Positions 21,201-33,200 of a stretch of 64,000 nt of DNA are shown one piece after another; position 1 is the stretch's first letter; each line of letters starts with the position of its first letter. The stretch is from Arenicola marina. Its lineage: Eukaryota > Annelida > Polychaeta > Arenicolidae. The position numbers and the translations under genes are program-made. The stretch is from contig OZ025263.1 of assembly GCA_964019135.1 (NCBI GenBank), forward strand, positions 23,807,639-23,871,638, read 5' to 3'. The notes beneath the pieces were generated by a model. That model was not told the DNA's origin. It saw only the letters and a list, made by a program, of their open reading frames with translations, and did not search any database.

Positions 21201-24200
21201 TCGCCGTTGTCGTAGCCGTTGTTGTTTCAGTCGTGGTCGGTGTTGTAGTTACCGTTGTTGTTTCAGTCGTGGTTGGTGTTGTAGTGGCCGTTGTTGTTTC
21301 AGTCGTGGTTGGTGTTGTAGTGGCCGTTGTTGTTTCAGTCGTGGTCGGTGTTGTTGTCGCCGTTGTTGTTTCAATCGTGGTCGGTGTTGTTGTCCCCGTT
21401 GTTGTTACAGTCGTGGTTGGTGTTGTTGTCCCCGTTGTTGTTTCAGTCGTGGTCGGTGTTGTTGTCCCCGTTGTTGTTACAGTCGTGGTTGGTGTTGTTG
21501 TCGCCGTTGTTGTTTCAGTCGTGGTTGGTGTTGTAGTGGCCGTTGTTGTTTCAGTCGTGGTCGGTGTTGTTGTCCCCGTTGTTGTTTCAGTCGTGGTTGG
21601 TGTTGTTGTGGCTGTTGTTGTTTCGGTCGTAGTTGGTGTTGTTGTGTCTGTTGTTGTTTCAGTCGTGGTTGGCGTTGTTGTGGCTGTTGTTGTTTCAGTC
21701 GTTGTTGGTGTTGTAGTGGCCGTTGTATTTGCAGTCGTGGTTGGTGTTGTCGTAGCTGTTGTTGTTTCAGTCGTGGTTGGCGTTGTTGTGGCTGTTGTCG
21801 TTTCAGTCGTGGTTGGCGTTGTAGAGGCCGTTGTTGTTTCAGTCGTGGTTGGTGTTGTAGTTGCCGTTGTTGTTTCAGTCGTGGTCGGTGTTGTAGTTAC
21901 CGTTGTTGTTTCAGTCGTGGTTGGTGTTGTAGTGGCCGTTGTTGTTTCAGTCGTGTTTGGTGTTGTAGTGGCCGTTGTTGTTTCAGTCGTGGTCGGTGTT
22001 GTTGTCGCCGTTGTTGTTACAGTCGTGGTTGGTGTTGTTGTCGCCGTTGTTGTTTCAGTCGTGGTCGGTGTTGTAGTTACCGTTGTTGTTTCAGTCGTGG
22101 TTGGTGTTGTAGTGGCCGTTGTAGTTGCAGTCGTGGTTGGTGTTGTTTTGGCTGTTGTCGTTTCAGTCGTGGTTGGTGTTGTTGTCGCCGTTGTTGTTTT
22201 AGTCGTGGTTGGTGTTGTTGTAGTTGTTGTTGTTTCAGTCGTGGTTGGTGTTGTTGTCGCCGTTGTAGTTTCAGTCGTGTTTGGTGTTGTAGTGGCCGTT
22301 GTTGTTTCAGTCGTGGTCGGTGTTGTTGTCGCCGTTGTTGTTACAGTCGTGGTTGGTGTTGTTGTCGCCGTTGTTGTTTCAGTCGTGGTCGGTGTTGTAG
22401 TTACCGTTGTTGTTTCAGTCGTGGTTGGTGTTGTAGTGGCCGTTGTAGTTGCAGTCGTGGTTGGTGTTGTTTTGGCTGTTGTCGTTTCAGTCGTGGTTGG
22501 TGTTGTTGTCGCCGTTGTTGTTTTAGTCGTGGTTGGTGTTGTTGTAGTTGTTGTTGTTTCAGTCGTGGTTGGTGTTGTTGTCGCCGTTGTAGTTTCAGTC
22601 GTGGTTGGCGTTGTTGTGGCTGTTGTTGTTTCAGTTGTGGTTGGTGTTGTTGTTGCCGTTGTTGTTTCAGTCGTGGTTGGCGTTGTTGCCGTTGTTGTTT
22701 CAGTCGTGGTTGGCGTTGTGGCCGTTGTTGTTGCAGTCGTGGTTGGCGTTGTTGTCGCCGTTGTAGTTTCAGTCGGGGTTGGCGTAGTTGTTGCTGTTGT
22801 CCCTGTGGTGGATTGACTCGTTGACCTAGTTGTCGTTTCCGTAGATGTTGGTCCAGTCAATGTCGTGAATGTTTCAGTGGTTAAACTGACGGTGGAATCG
22901 GTTATTGTCGTTTGAGTTGTTGACGTTTCTGGGTTGGTTGTGGTTTGCTTTGTTGTAAGGGTTGTAGTTTCGGTCGGCGTGGGAGTTGTTGTGATTTCTG
23001 TTGAGGTAGCACTTGTAGTTTTACTCGTTGTTGGAGTGGTTGTGGCTATTGTAGATTCTGTTGTGGCTGGTGTTGTTGTGGCTGTTGTTTCAGTCGTGGT
23101 TGGTGTTGTTGTCGCCGTTGTAGTTTCAGTTGTGGTTGGTGTTGTTGTGGCTGTTGTTGTTTCCGTCGCGGTTGGTGTTGTTGTCGCCGTTGTAGTTTCA
23201 GTCGTGGTTGGTGTCGTTGTGGCCGTTGTAGTTTCAGTCGTGGTTGGTGTTGTTGACGCCGTTGTAGTTTCAGTCGTGGTTGGTGTTGTTGTGGCTGTTG
23301 TTGTTTCAGTCTTGGTTGGAGTTGTTGTGGCTGTTGTTGTTTCCGTCGTGGTTGCGGTTGTTGTCGCCGTTGAAGTTTCAGTCGTGGTTGGTGTTGTTGT
23401 CGCCGTAGTAGTTGCAGTCGTGGTTGGTGTTGTCGTAGCTCTTGTTGTTTCAGTCGTGGTTGGCGTTGTTGTGGCTGTTGTTGTTTCAGTCGTTGTTGGT
23501 GTTGTAGTGGCCGTTGTAGTTGCAGTCGTGGTTGGTGTTGTCGTAGCTGTTGTTGTTTCAGTCGTGGTTGGTGTTGTTGTGGCTGTTGTCGTTTCAGTCC
23601 TGGTTGGCGTTGTAGAGGCCGTTGTTGTTTCAGTCGTGGTTGGTGTTGTAGTTGCCGTTGTTGTTTCAGTCGTGGTCGGTGTTGTAGTTACCGTTGTTGT
23701 TTCAGTCGTGGTTGGTGTTGTAGTGGCCGTTGTTGTTTCAGTCGTGGTTGGTGTTGTAGTGGCCGTTGTTGTTTCAGTCGTGGTCGGTGTTGTTGTCGCC
23801 GTTGTTGTTACAGTCGTGGTTGGTGTTGTTGTCGCCGTTGTTGTTTCAGTCGTGGTCGGTGTTGTAGTTACCGTTGTTGTTTCAGTCGCGGTTGGTGTTG
23901 TAGTGGCCGTTGTTGTTTCAGTCGTGGTTGGTGTTCTTGTCGCCGTTGTTGTTTCAGTTGTGGTTGGTGTTGTTCTGGCTGTTGTTGTTTCAGTCGTAGT
24001 TGGTGTTGTTGTGTCTGTTGTTGTTTCAGTCGTGGTCGCCGTTGTCGTAGCCGTTGTTGTTTCAGTCGTGGTCGGTGTTGTAGTTACCGTTGTTGTTACA
24101 GTCGTGGTTGGTGTTGTAGTGGCCGTTGTTGTTTCAGTCGTGGTTGGTGTTGTAGTGGCCGTTGTTGTTTCAGTCGTGGTCGGTGTTGTTGTCGCCGTTG

Positions 24201-27200
24201 TTGTTTCAGTCGTGGTCGGTGTTGTTGTCCCCGTTGTTGTTACAGTCGTGGTTGGTGTTGTAGTGGCCGTTGTTGTTTCAGTCGTGGTCGGTGTTGTTGT
24301 CCCCGTTGTTGTTACAGTCGTGGTTGGTGTTGTTGTCGCCGTTGTTGTTTCAGTCGTGGTTGGTCTTGTAGTGGCCGTTGTTGTTTCAGTCGTGGTCGGC
24401 GTTGTTGTCCCCGTTGTTGTTTCAGTCGTGGTTGGTGTTGTTGTGGCTGTTGTTGTTTCGGTCGTAGTTGGTGTTGTTGTGTCTGTTGTTGTTTCAGTCG
24501 TGGTTGGCGTTGTAGTGGCCGTTGTTGTTTCAGTCGTGGTTGGTGTTGTAGTGGCCGTTGTAGTTGCAGTCGTGGTTGGTGTTGTCGTAGCTGTTGTTGT
24601 TTCAGTCGTGGTTGGCGTTGTAGAGGCCGTTGTTGTTTCAGTCGTGGTTGGTGTTGTACTCGCCGTTGTTGTTTCAGTCGTGGTCGGTGTTGTAGTTACC
24701 GTTGTTGTTTCAGTCGTGGTTGGTGTTGTAGTGGCCGTTGTTGTTTCAGTCGTGGTTGGTGTTGTAGTGGCCGTTGTTGTTTCAGTCGTGGTCGGTGTTG
24801 TTGTCGCCGTTGTTGTTACAGTCGTGGTTGGTGTTGTTGTCGCCGTTGTTGTTTCAGTCGTGGTCGGTGTTGTAGTTACCGTTGTTGTTTCAGTCGTGGT
24901 TGGTGTTGTAGTTGCCGTTGTTGTTTCAGTCGTGGTCGGTGTTGTAGTTACCGTTGTTGTTTCAGTCGTGGTTGGTGTTGTTGTCGACGTTGTTGTTTCA
25001 GTCGTGGTCGGTGTTGTAGTTACCGTTGTTGTTTCAGTCGTGGTTGGTGTTGTAGTGGCCGTTGTTGTTTCAGTCGTGGTTGGTGTTGTTGTCGCCGTTG
25101 TTGTTTCAGTTGTGGTTGGTGTTGTTATGGCTGTTGTTGTTTCAGTCGTAGTTGGTGTTGTTGTGTCTGTTGTTGTTTCAGTCGTGGTCGCCGTTGTCGT
25201 AGCCGTTGTTGTTTCAGTCGTGGTTGGTGTTGTAGTGGCCGTTGTTGTTTCAGTCGTGGTCGGTGTTGTTGTCGCCGTTGTTGTTTCAGTCGTGGTCGGT
25301 GTTGTTGTCCCCTTTGTTGTTACAGTCGTGGTTGGTGTTGTAGAGGCCGTTGTTGTTTCAGTCGTGGTTGGTGTTGTAGTTGCCGTTGTTGTTTCAGTCG
25401 TGGTCGGTGTTGTAGTTACCGTTGTTGTTTCAGTCGTGGTTGGTGTTGTAGTGGCCGTTGTTGTTTCAGTCGTGGTTGGTGTTGTAGTGGCCGTTGTTGT
25501 TTCAGTCGTGGTTGGTGTTGTTGTCGCCGTTGTTGTTACAGTCGTGGTTGGTGTTGTTGTCGCCGTTGTTGTTTCAGTCGTGGTCGGTGTTGTAGTTACC
25601 GTTGTTGTTTCAATCGTGGTTGGTGTTGTAGTGGCCGTTGTTGTTTCAGTCGTGGTTGGTGTTGTTGCCGCCGTTGTTGTTTCAGTTGTGGTTGGTGTTG
25701 TTGTGGCTGTTGTTGTTTCAGTCGTAGATGGTGTTGTTGTGTCTGTTGTTGTTTCAGTCGTGGTCGCCGTTGTCGTAGCCGTTGTTGTTTCAGTCGTGGT
25801 TGGTGTTGTAGTGGCCGTTGTTGTTTCAGTCGTGGTTGGTGTTGTTGTCGCCGTTGTTGTTTCAGTTGTGGTTGGTGTTGTTGTGGCTGTTGTTGTTTCA
25901 GTCGTAGTTGGTGTTGTTGTGTCTGTTGTTGTTTCAGTCGTGGTCGCCGTTGTCGTAGCCGTTGTTGTTTCAGTCGTGGTTGGTGTTGTAGTGGCCGTTG
26001 TTGTTTCAGTCGTGGTCGGTGTTGTTGTCGCCGTTGTTGTTTCAGTCGTGGTCGGTGTTGTTGTCCCCTTTGTTGTTACAGTCGTGGTTGGTGTTGTAGA
26101 GGCCGTTGTTGTTTCAGTCGTGGTTGGTGTTGTAGTTGCCGTTGTTGTTTCAGTCGTGGTCGGTGTTGTAGTTACCGTTGTTGTTTCAGTCGTGGTTGGT
26201 GTTGTAGTGGCCGTTGTTGTTTCAGTCGTGGTTGGTGTTGTAGTGGCCGTTGTTGTTTCAGTCGTGGTTGGTGTTGTTGTCGCCGTTGTTGTTACAGTCG
26301 TGGTTGGTGTTGTTGTCGCCGTTGTTGTTTCAGTCGTGGTCGGTGTTGTAGTGGCCGTTGTTGTTTCAGTCGTGGTCGGTGTTGTTGTCGCCGTTGTTGT
26401 TACAGTCGTGGTTGGTGTTGTTGTCGCCGCTGTTGTTTCAGTCGTGGTCGGTGTTGTAGTTACCGTTGTTGTTTCAGTCGCGGTTGGTGTTGTAGTGGCC
26501 GTTGTTGTTTCAGTCGTGGTTGGTGTTCTTGTCGCCGTTGTTGTTTCAGTTGTGGTTGGTGTTGTTGTGGCTGTTGTTGTTTCAGTCGTAGTTGGTGTTG
26601 TTGTGTCTGTTGTTGTTTCAGTCGTGGTCGCCGTTGTCGTAGCCGTTGTTGTTTCAGTCGTGGTCGGTGTTGTAGTTACCGTTGTTGTTACAGTCGTGGT
26701 TGGTGTTGTAGTGGCCGTTGTTGTTTCAGTCGTGGTTGGTGTTGTAGTGGCCGTTGTTGTTTCAGTCGTGGTCGGTGTTGTTGTCGCCGTTGTTGTTTCA
26801 GTCGTGGTCGGTGTTGTTGTCCCCGTTGTTGTTACAGTCGTGGTTGGTGTTGTAGTGGCCGTTGTTGTTTCAGTCGTGGTCGGTGTTGTTGTCCCCGTTG
26901 TTGTTACAGTCGTGGTTGGTGTTGTTGTCGCCGTTGTTGTTTCAGTCGTGGTTGGTCTTGTAGTGGCCGTTGTTGTTTCAGTCGTGGTCGGCGTTGTTGT
27001 CCCCGTTGTTGTTTCAGTCGTGGTTGGTGTTGTTGTGGCTGTTGTTGTTTCGGTCGTAGTTGGTGTTGTTGTGTCTGTTGTTGTTTCAGTCGTGGTTGGC
27101 GTTGTAGTGGCCGTTGTTGTTTCAGTCGTGGTTGGTGTTGCAGTGGCCGTTGTAGTTGCAGTCGTGGTTGGTGTTGTCGTAGCTGTTGTTGTTTCAGTCG

Positions 27201-30200
27201 TGGTTGGCGTTGTAGAGGCCGTTGTTGTTTCAGTCGTGGTTGGTGTTGTAGTCCCCGTTGTTGTTTCAGTCGTGGTCGGTGTTGTAGTTACCGTTGTTGT
27301 TTCAGTCGTGGTTGGTGTTGTAGTGGCCGTTGTTGTTTCAGTCGTGGTTGGTGTTGTAGTGGCCGTTGTTGTTTCAGTCGTGGTCGGTGTTGTTGTCGCC
27401 GTTGTTGTTACAGTCGTGGTTGGTGTTGTTGTCGCCGTTGTTGTTTCAGTCGTGGTCGGTGTTGTAGTTACCGTTGTTGTTTCAGTCGTGGTTGGTGTTG
27501 TAGTTGCCGTTGTTGTTTCAGTCGTGGTCGGTGTTGTAGTTACCGTTGTTGTTTCAGTCGTGGTTGGTGTTGTAGTGGCCGTTGTTGTTTCAGTCGTGGT
27601 TGGTGTTGTAGTGGCCGTTGTTGTTTCAGTCGTGGTCGGTGTTGTTGTCGCCGTTGTTGTTACAGTCGTGGTTGGTGTTGTTGTCGCCGTTGTTGTTTCA
27701 GTCGTGGTCGGTGTTGTAGTTACCGTTGTTGTTTCAGTCGCGGTTGGTGTTGTAGTGGCCGTTGTTGTTTCAGTCGTGGTTGGTGTTCTTGTCGCCGTTG
27801 TTGTTTCAGTTGTGGTTGGTGTTGTTCTGGCTGTTGTTGTTTCAGTCGTAGTTGGTGTTGTTGTGTCTGTTGTTGTTTCAGTCGTGGTCGCCGTTGTCGT
27901 AGCCGTTGTTGTTTCAGTCGTGGTCGGTGTTGTAGTTACCGTTGTTGTTACAGTCGTGGTTGGTGTTGTAGTGGCCGTTGTTGTTTCAGTCGTGGTTGGT
28001 GTTGTAGTGGCCGTTGTTGTTTCAGTCGTGGTCGGTGTTGTTGTCGCCGTTGTTGTTTCAGTCGTGGTCGGTGTTGTTGTCCCCGTTGTTGTTACAGTCG
28101 TGGTTGGTGTTGTAGTGGCCGTTGTTGTTTCAGTCGTGGTCGGTGTTGTTGTCCCCGTTGTTGTTACAGTCGTGGTTGGTGTTGTTGTCGCCGTTGTTGT
28201 TTCAGTCGTGGTTGGTCTTGTAGTGGCCGTTGTTGTTTCAGTCGTGGTCGGCGTTGTTGTCCCCGTTGTTGTTTCAGTCGTGGTTGGTGTTGTTGTGGCT
28301 GTTGTTGTTTCGGTCGTAGTTGGTGTTGTTGTGTCTGTTGTTGTTTCAGTCGTGGTTGGCGTTGTAGTGGCCGTTGTTGTTTCAGTCGTGGTTGGTGTTG
28401 TAGTGGCCGTTGTAGTTGCAGTCGTGGTTGGTGTTGTCGTAGCTGTTGTTGTTTCAGTCGTGGTTGGCGTTGTAGAGGCCGTTGTTGTTTCAGTCGTGGT
28501 TGGTGTTGTAGTCGCCGTTGTTGTTTCAGTCGTGGTCGGTGTTGTAGTTACCGTTGTTGTTTCAGTCGTGGTTGGTGTTGTAGTGGCCGTTGTTGTTTCA
28601 GTCGTGGTTGGTGTTGTAGTGGCCGTTGTTGTTTCAGTCGTGGTCGGTGTTGTTGTCGCCGTTGTTGTTACAGTCGTGGTTGGTGTTGTTGTCGCCGTTG
28701 TTGTTTCAGTCGTGGTCGGTGTTGTAGTTACCGTTGTTGTTTCAGTCGTGGTTGGTGTTGTAGTTGCCGTTGTTGTTTCAGTCGTGGTCGGTGTTGTAGT
28801 TACCGTTGTTGTTTCAGTCGTGGTTGGTGTTGTTGTCGACGTTGTTGTTTCAGTCGTGGTCGGTGTTGTAGTTACCGTTGTTGTTTCAGTCGTGGTTGGT
28901 GTTGTAGTGGCCGTTGTTGTTTCAGTCGTGGTTGGTGTTGTTGTCGCCGTTGTTGTTTCAGTTGTGGTTGGTGTTGTTATGGCTGTTGTTGTTTCAGTCG
29001 TAGTTGGTGTTGTTGTGTCTGTTGTTGTTTCAGTCGTGGTCGCCGTTGTCGTAGCCGTTGTTGTTTCAGTCGTGGTTGGTGTTGTAGTGGCCGTTGTTGT
29101 TTCAGTCGTGGTCGGTGTTGTTGTCGCCGTTGTTGTTTCAGTCGTGGTCGGTGTTGTTGTCCCCTTTGTTGTTACAGTCGTGGTTGGTGTTGTAGAGGCC
29201 GTTGTTGTTTCAGTCGTGGTTGGTGTTGTAGTTGCCGTTGTTGTTTCAGTCGTGGTCGGTGTTGTAGTTACCGTTGTTGTTTCAGTCGTGGTTGGTGTTG
29301 TAGTGGCCGTTGTTGTTTCAGTCGTGGTTGGTGTTGTAGTGGCCGTTGTTGTTTCAGTCGTGGTTGGTGTTGTTGTCGCCGTTGTTGTTACAGTCGTGGT
29401 TGGTGTTGTTGTCGCCGTTGTTGTTTCAGTCGTGGTCGGTGTTGTAGTTACCGTTGTTGTTTCAATCGTGGTTGGTGTTGTAGTGGCCGTTGTTGTTTCA
29501 GTCGTGGTTGGTGTTGTTGCCGCCGTTGTTGTTTCAGTTGTGGTTGGTGTTGTTGTGGCTGTTGTTGTTTCAGTCGTAGATGGTGTTGTTGTGTCTGTTG
29601 TTGTTTCAGTCGTGGTCGCCGTTGTCGTAGCCGTTGTTGTTTCAGTCGTGGTTGGTGTTGTAGTGGCCGTTGTTGTTTCAGTCGTGGTTGGTGTTGTTGT
29701 CGCCGTTGTTGTTTCAGTTGTGGTTGGTGTTGTTGTGGCTGTTGTTGTTTCAGTCGTAGTTGGTGTTGTTGTGTCTGTTGTTGTTTCAGTCGTGGTCGCC
29801 GTTGTCGTAGCCGTTGTTGTTTCAGTCGTGGTTGGTGTTGTAGTGGCCGTTGTTGTTTCAGTCGTGGTCGGTGTTGTTGTCGCCGTTGTTGTTTCAGTCG
29901 TGGTCGGTGTTGTTGTCCCCTTTGTTGTTACAGTCGTGGTTGGTGTTGTAGAGGCCGTTGTTGTTTCAGTCGTGGTTGGTGTTGTAGTTGCCGTTGTTGT
30001 TTCAGTCGTGGTCGGTGTTGTAGTTACCGTTGTTGTTTCAGTCGGGGTTGGTGTTGTAGTGGCCGTTGTTGTTTCAGTCGTGGTTGGTGTTGTAGTGGCC
30101 GTTGTTGTTTCAGTCGTGGTTGGTGTTGTTGTCGCCGTTGTTGTTACAGTCGTGGTTGGTGTTGTTGTCGCCGTTGTTGTTTCAGTCGTGGTCGGTGTTG

Positions 30201-33200
30201 TAGTGGCCGTTGTTGTTTCAGTCGTGGTCGGTGTTGTTGTCGCCGTTGTTGTTACAGTCGTGGTTGGTGTTGTTGTCGCCGTTGTTGTTTCAGTCGTGGT
30301 CGGTGTTGTAGTTACCGTTGTTGTTTCAGTCGCGGTTGGTGTTGTAGTGGCCGTTGTTGTTTCAGTCGTGGTTGGTGTTCTTGTCGCCGTTGTTGTTTCA
30401 GTTGTGGTTGGTGTTGTTGTGGCTGTTGTTGTTTCAGTCGTAGTTGGTGTTGTTGTGTCTGTTGTTGTTTCAGTCGTGGTCGCCGTTGTCGTAGCCGTTG
30501 TTGTTTCAGTCGTGGTCGGTGTTGTAGTTACCGTTGTTGTTACAGTCGTGGTTGGTGTTGTAGTGGCCGTTGTTGTTTCAGTCGTGGTTGGTGTTGTAGT
30601 GGCCGTTGTTGTTTCAGTCGTGGTCGGTGTTGTTGTCGCCGTTGTTGTTTCAGTCGTGGTCGGTGTTGTTGTCCCCGTTGTTGTTACAGTCGTGGTTGGT
30701 GTTGTAGTGGCCGTTGTTGTTTCAGTCGTGGTCGGTGTTGTTGTCCCCGTTGTTGTTACAGTCGTGGTTGGTGTTGTTGTCGCCGTTGTTGTTTCAGTCG
30801 TGGTTGGTCTTGTAGTGGCCGTTGTTGTTTCAGTCGTGGTCGGCGTTGTTGTCCCCGTTGTTGTTTCAGTCGTGGTTGGTGTTGTTGTGGCTGTTGTTGT
30901 TTCGGTCGTAGTTGGTGTTGTTGTGTCTGTTGTTGTTTCAGTCGTGGTTGGCGTTGTAGTGGCCGTTGTTGTTTCAGTCGTGGTTGGTGTTGCAGTGGCC
31001 GTTGTAGTTGCAGTCGTGGTTGGTGTTGTCGTAGCTGTTGTTGTTTCAGTCGTGGTTGGCGTTGTAGAGGCCGTTGTTGTTTCAGTCGTGGTTGGTGTTG
31101 TAGTCGCCGTTGTTGTTTCAGTCGTGGTCGGTGTTGTAGTTACCGTTGTTGTTTCAGTCGTGGTTGGTGTTGTAGTGGCCGTTGTTGTTTCAGTCGTGGT
31201 TGGTGTTGTAGTGGCCGTTGTTGTTTCAGTCGTGGTCGGTGTTGTTGTCGCCGTTGTTGTTACAGTCGTGGTTGGTGTTGTTGTCGCCGTTGTTGTTTCA
31301 GTCGTGGTCGGTGTTGTAGTTACCGTTGTTGTTTCAGTCGTGGTTGGTGTTGTAGTTGCCGTTGTTGTTTCAGTCGTGGTCGGTGTTGTAGTTACCGTTG
31401 TTGTTTCAGTCGTGGTTGGTGTTGTTGTCGCCGTTGTTGTTTCAGTCGTGGTCGGTGTTGTAGTTACCGTTGTTGTTTCAGTCGTGGTTGGTGTTGTAGT
31501 GGCCGTTGTTGTTTCAGTCGTGGTTGGTGTTGTTGTCGCCGTTGTTGTTTCAGTTGTGGTTGGTGTTGTTGTGGCTGTTGTTGTTTCAGTCGTAGTTGGT
31601 GTTGTTGTGTCTGTTGTTGTTTCAGTCGTGGTCGCCGTTGTCGTAGCCGTTGTTGTTTCAGTCGTGGTTGGTGTTGTAGTGGCCGTTGTTGTTTCAGTCG
31701 TGGTCGGTGTTGTTGTCGCCGTTGTTGTTTCAGTCGTGGTCGGTGTTGTTGTCCCCTTTGTTGTTACAGTCGTGGTTGGTGTTGTAGAGGCCGTTGTTGT
31801 TTCAGTCGTGGTTGGTGTTGTAGTTGCCGTTGTTGTTTCAGTCGTGGTCGGTGTTGTAGTTACCGTTGTTGTTTCAGTCGTGGTTGGTGTTGTAGTGGCC
31901 GTTGTTGTTTCAGTCGTGGTTGGTGTTGTAGTGGCCGTTGTTGTTTCAGTCGTGGTTGGTGTTGTTGTCGCCGTTGTTGTTACAGTCGTGGTTGGTGTTG
32001 TTGTCGCCGTTGTTGTTTCAGTCGTGGTCGGTGTTGTAGTTACCGTTGTTGTTTCAATCGTGGTTGGTGTTGTAGTGGCCGTTGTTGTTTCACTCGTGGT
32101 TGGTGTTGTTGCCGCCGTTGTTGTTTCAGTTGTGGTTGGTGTTGTTGTGGCTGTTGTTGTTTCAGTCGTAGATGGTGTTGTTGTGTCTGTTGTTGTTTCA
32201 GTCGTGGTCGCCGTTGTCGTAGCCGTTGTTGTTTCAGTCGTGGTCGGTGTTGTAGTTACCGTTGTTGTTTCAGTCGTGGTTGGTGTTGTAGTGGCCGTTG
32301 TTGTTTCAGTCGTGGTTGGTGTTGTAGCGGCCGTTGTTGTTTCAGTCGTGGTCGGTGTTGTTGTCGCCGTTGTTGTTTCAGTCGTGGTCGGTGTTGTTGT
32401 CTCCGTTGTTGTTACAGTCGTGGTTGGTGTTGTAGAGGCCGTTGTTGTTTCAGTCGTGGTTGGTGTTGTAGTTGCCGTTGTTGTTTCAGTCGTGGTCGGT
32501 GTTGTAGTTACCGTTGTTGTTTCAGTCGTGCTTGGTGTTGTAGTGGCCGTTGTTGTTTCAGTCGTGGTTGGTGTTGTAGTGGCCGTTGTTGTTTCAGTCG
32601 TGGTCGGTGTTGTTGTCGCCGTTGTTGTTACAGTCGTGGTTGGTGTTGTTGTCGCCGTTGTTGTTTCAGTCGTGGTCGGTGTTGTAGTTACCGTTGTTGT
32701 TTCAGTCGTGGTTGGTGTTGTAGTGGCCGTTGTTGTTTCAGTCGTGGTTGGGGTTGTCGTAGCCGTTGTTGTTTCAGTCGTGGTCGGTGTTGTAGTTACC
32801 GTTGTTGTTTCAGTCGTGGTTGGTGTTGTAGTGGCCGTTGTTGTTTCAGTCGTGGTTGGTGTTGTAGTGGCCGTTGTTGTTTCAGTCGTGGTCGGTGTTG
32901 TTGTCGCCGTTGTTGTTTCAGTCGTGGTCGGTGTTGTTGTCCCCGTTGTTGTTACAGTCGTGGTTGGTGTTGTAGTGGCCGTTGTTGTTTCAGTCGTGGT
33001 CGGTGTTGTTGTCCCCGTTGTTGTTACAGTCGTGGTTGGTGTTGTTGTCGCCGTTGTTGTTTCAGTCGTGGTTGGTGTTGTAGTGGCCGTTGTTGTTTCA
33101 GTCGTGGTCGGTGTTGTTGTCGCCGTTGTTGTTTCAGTCGTGGTTGGTGTTGTTGTGGCTGTTGTTGTTTCGGTCGTAGTTGGTGTTGTTGTGTCTGTTG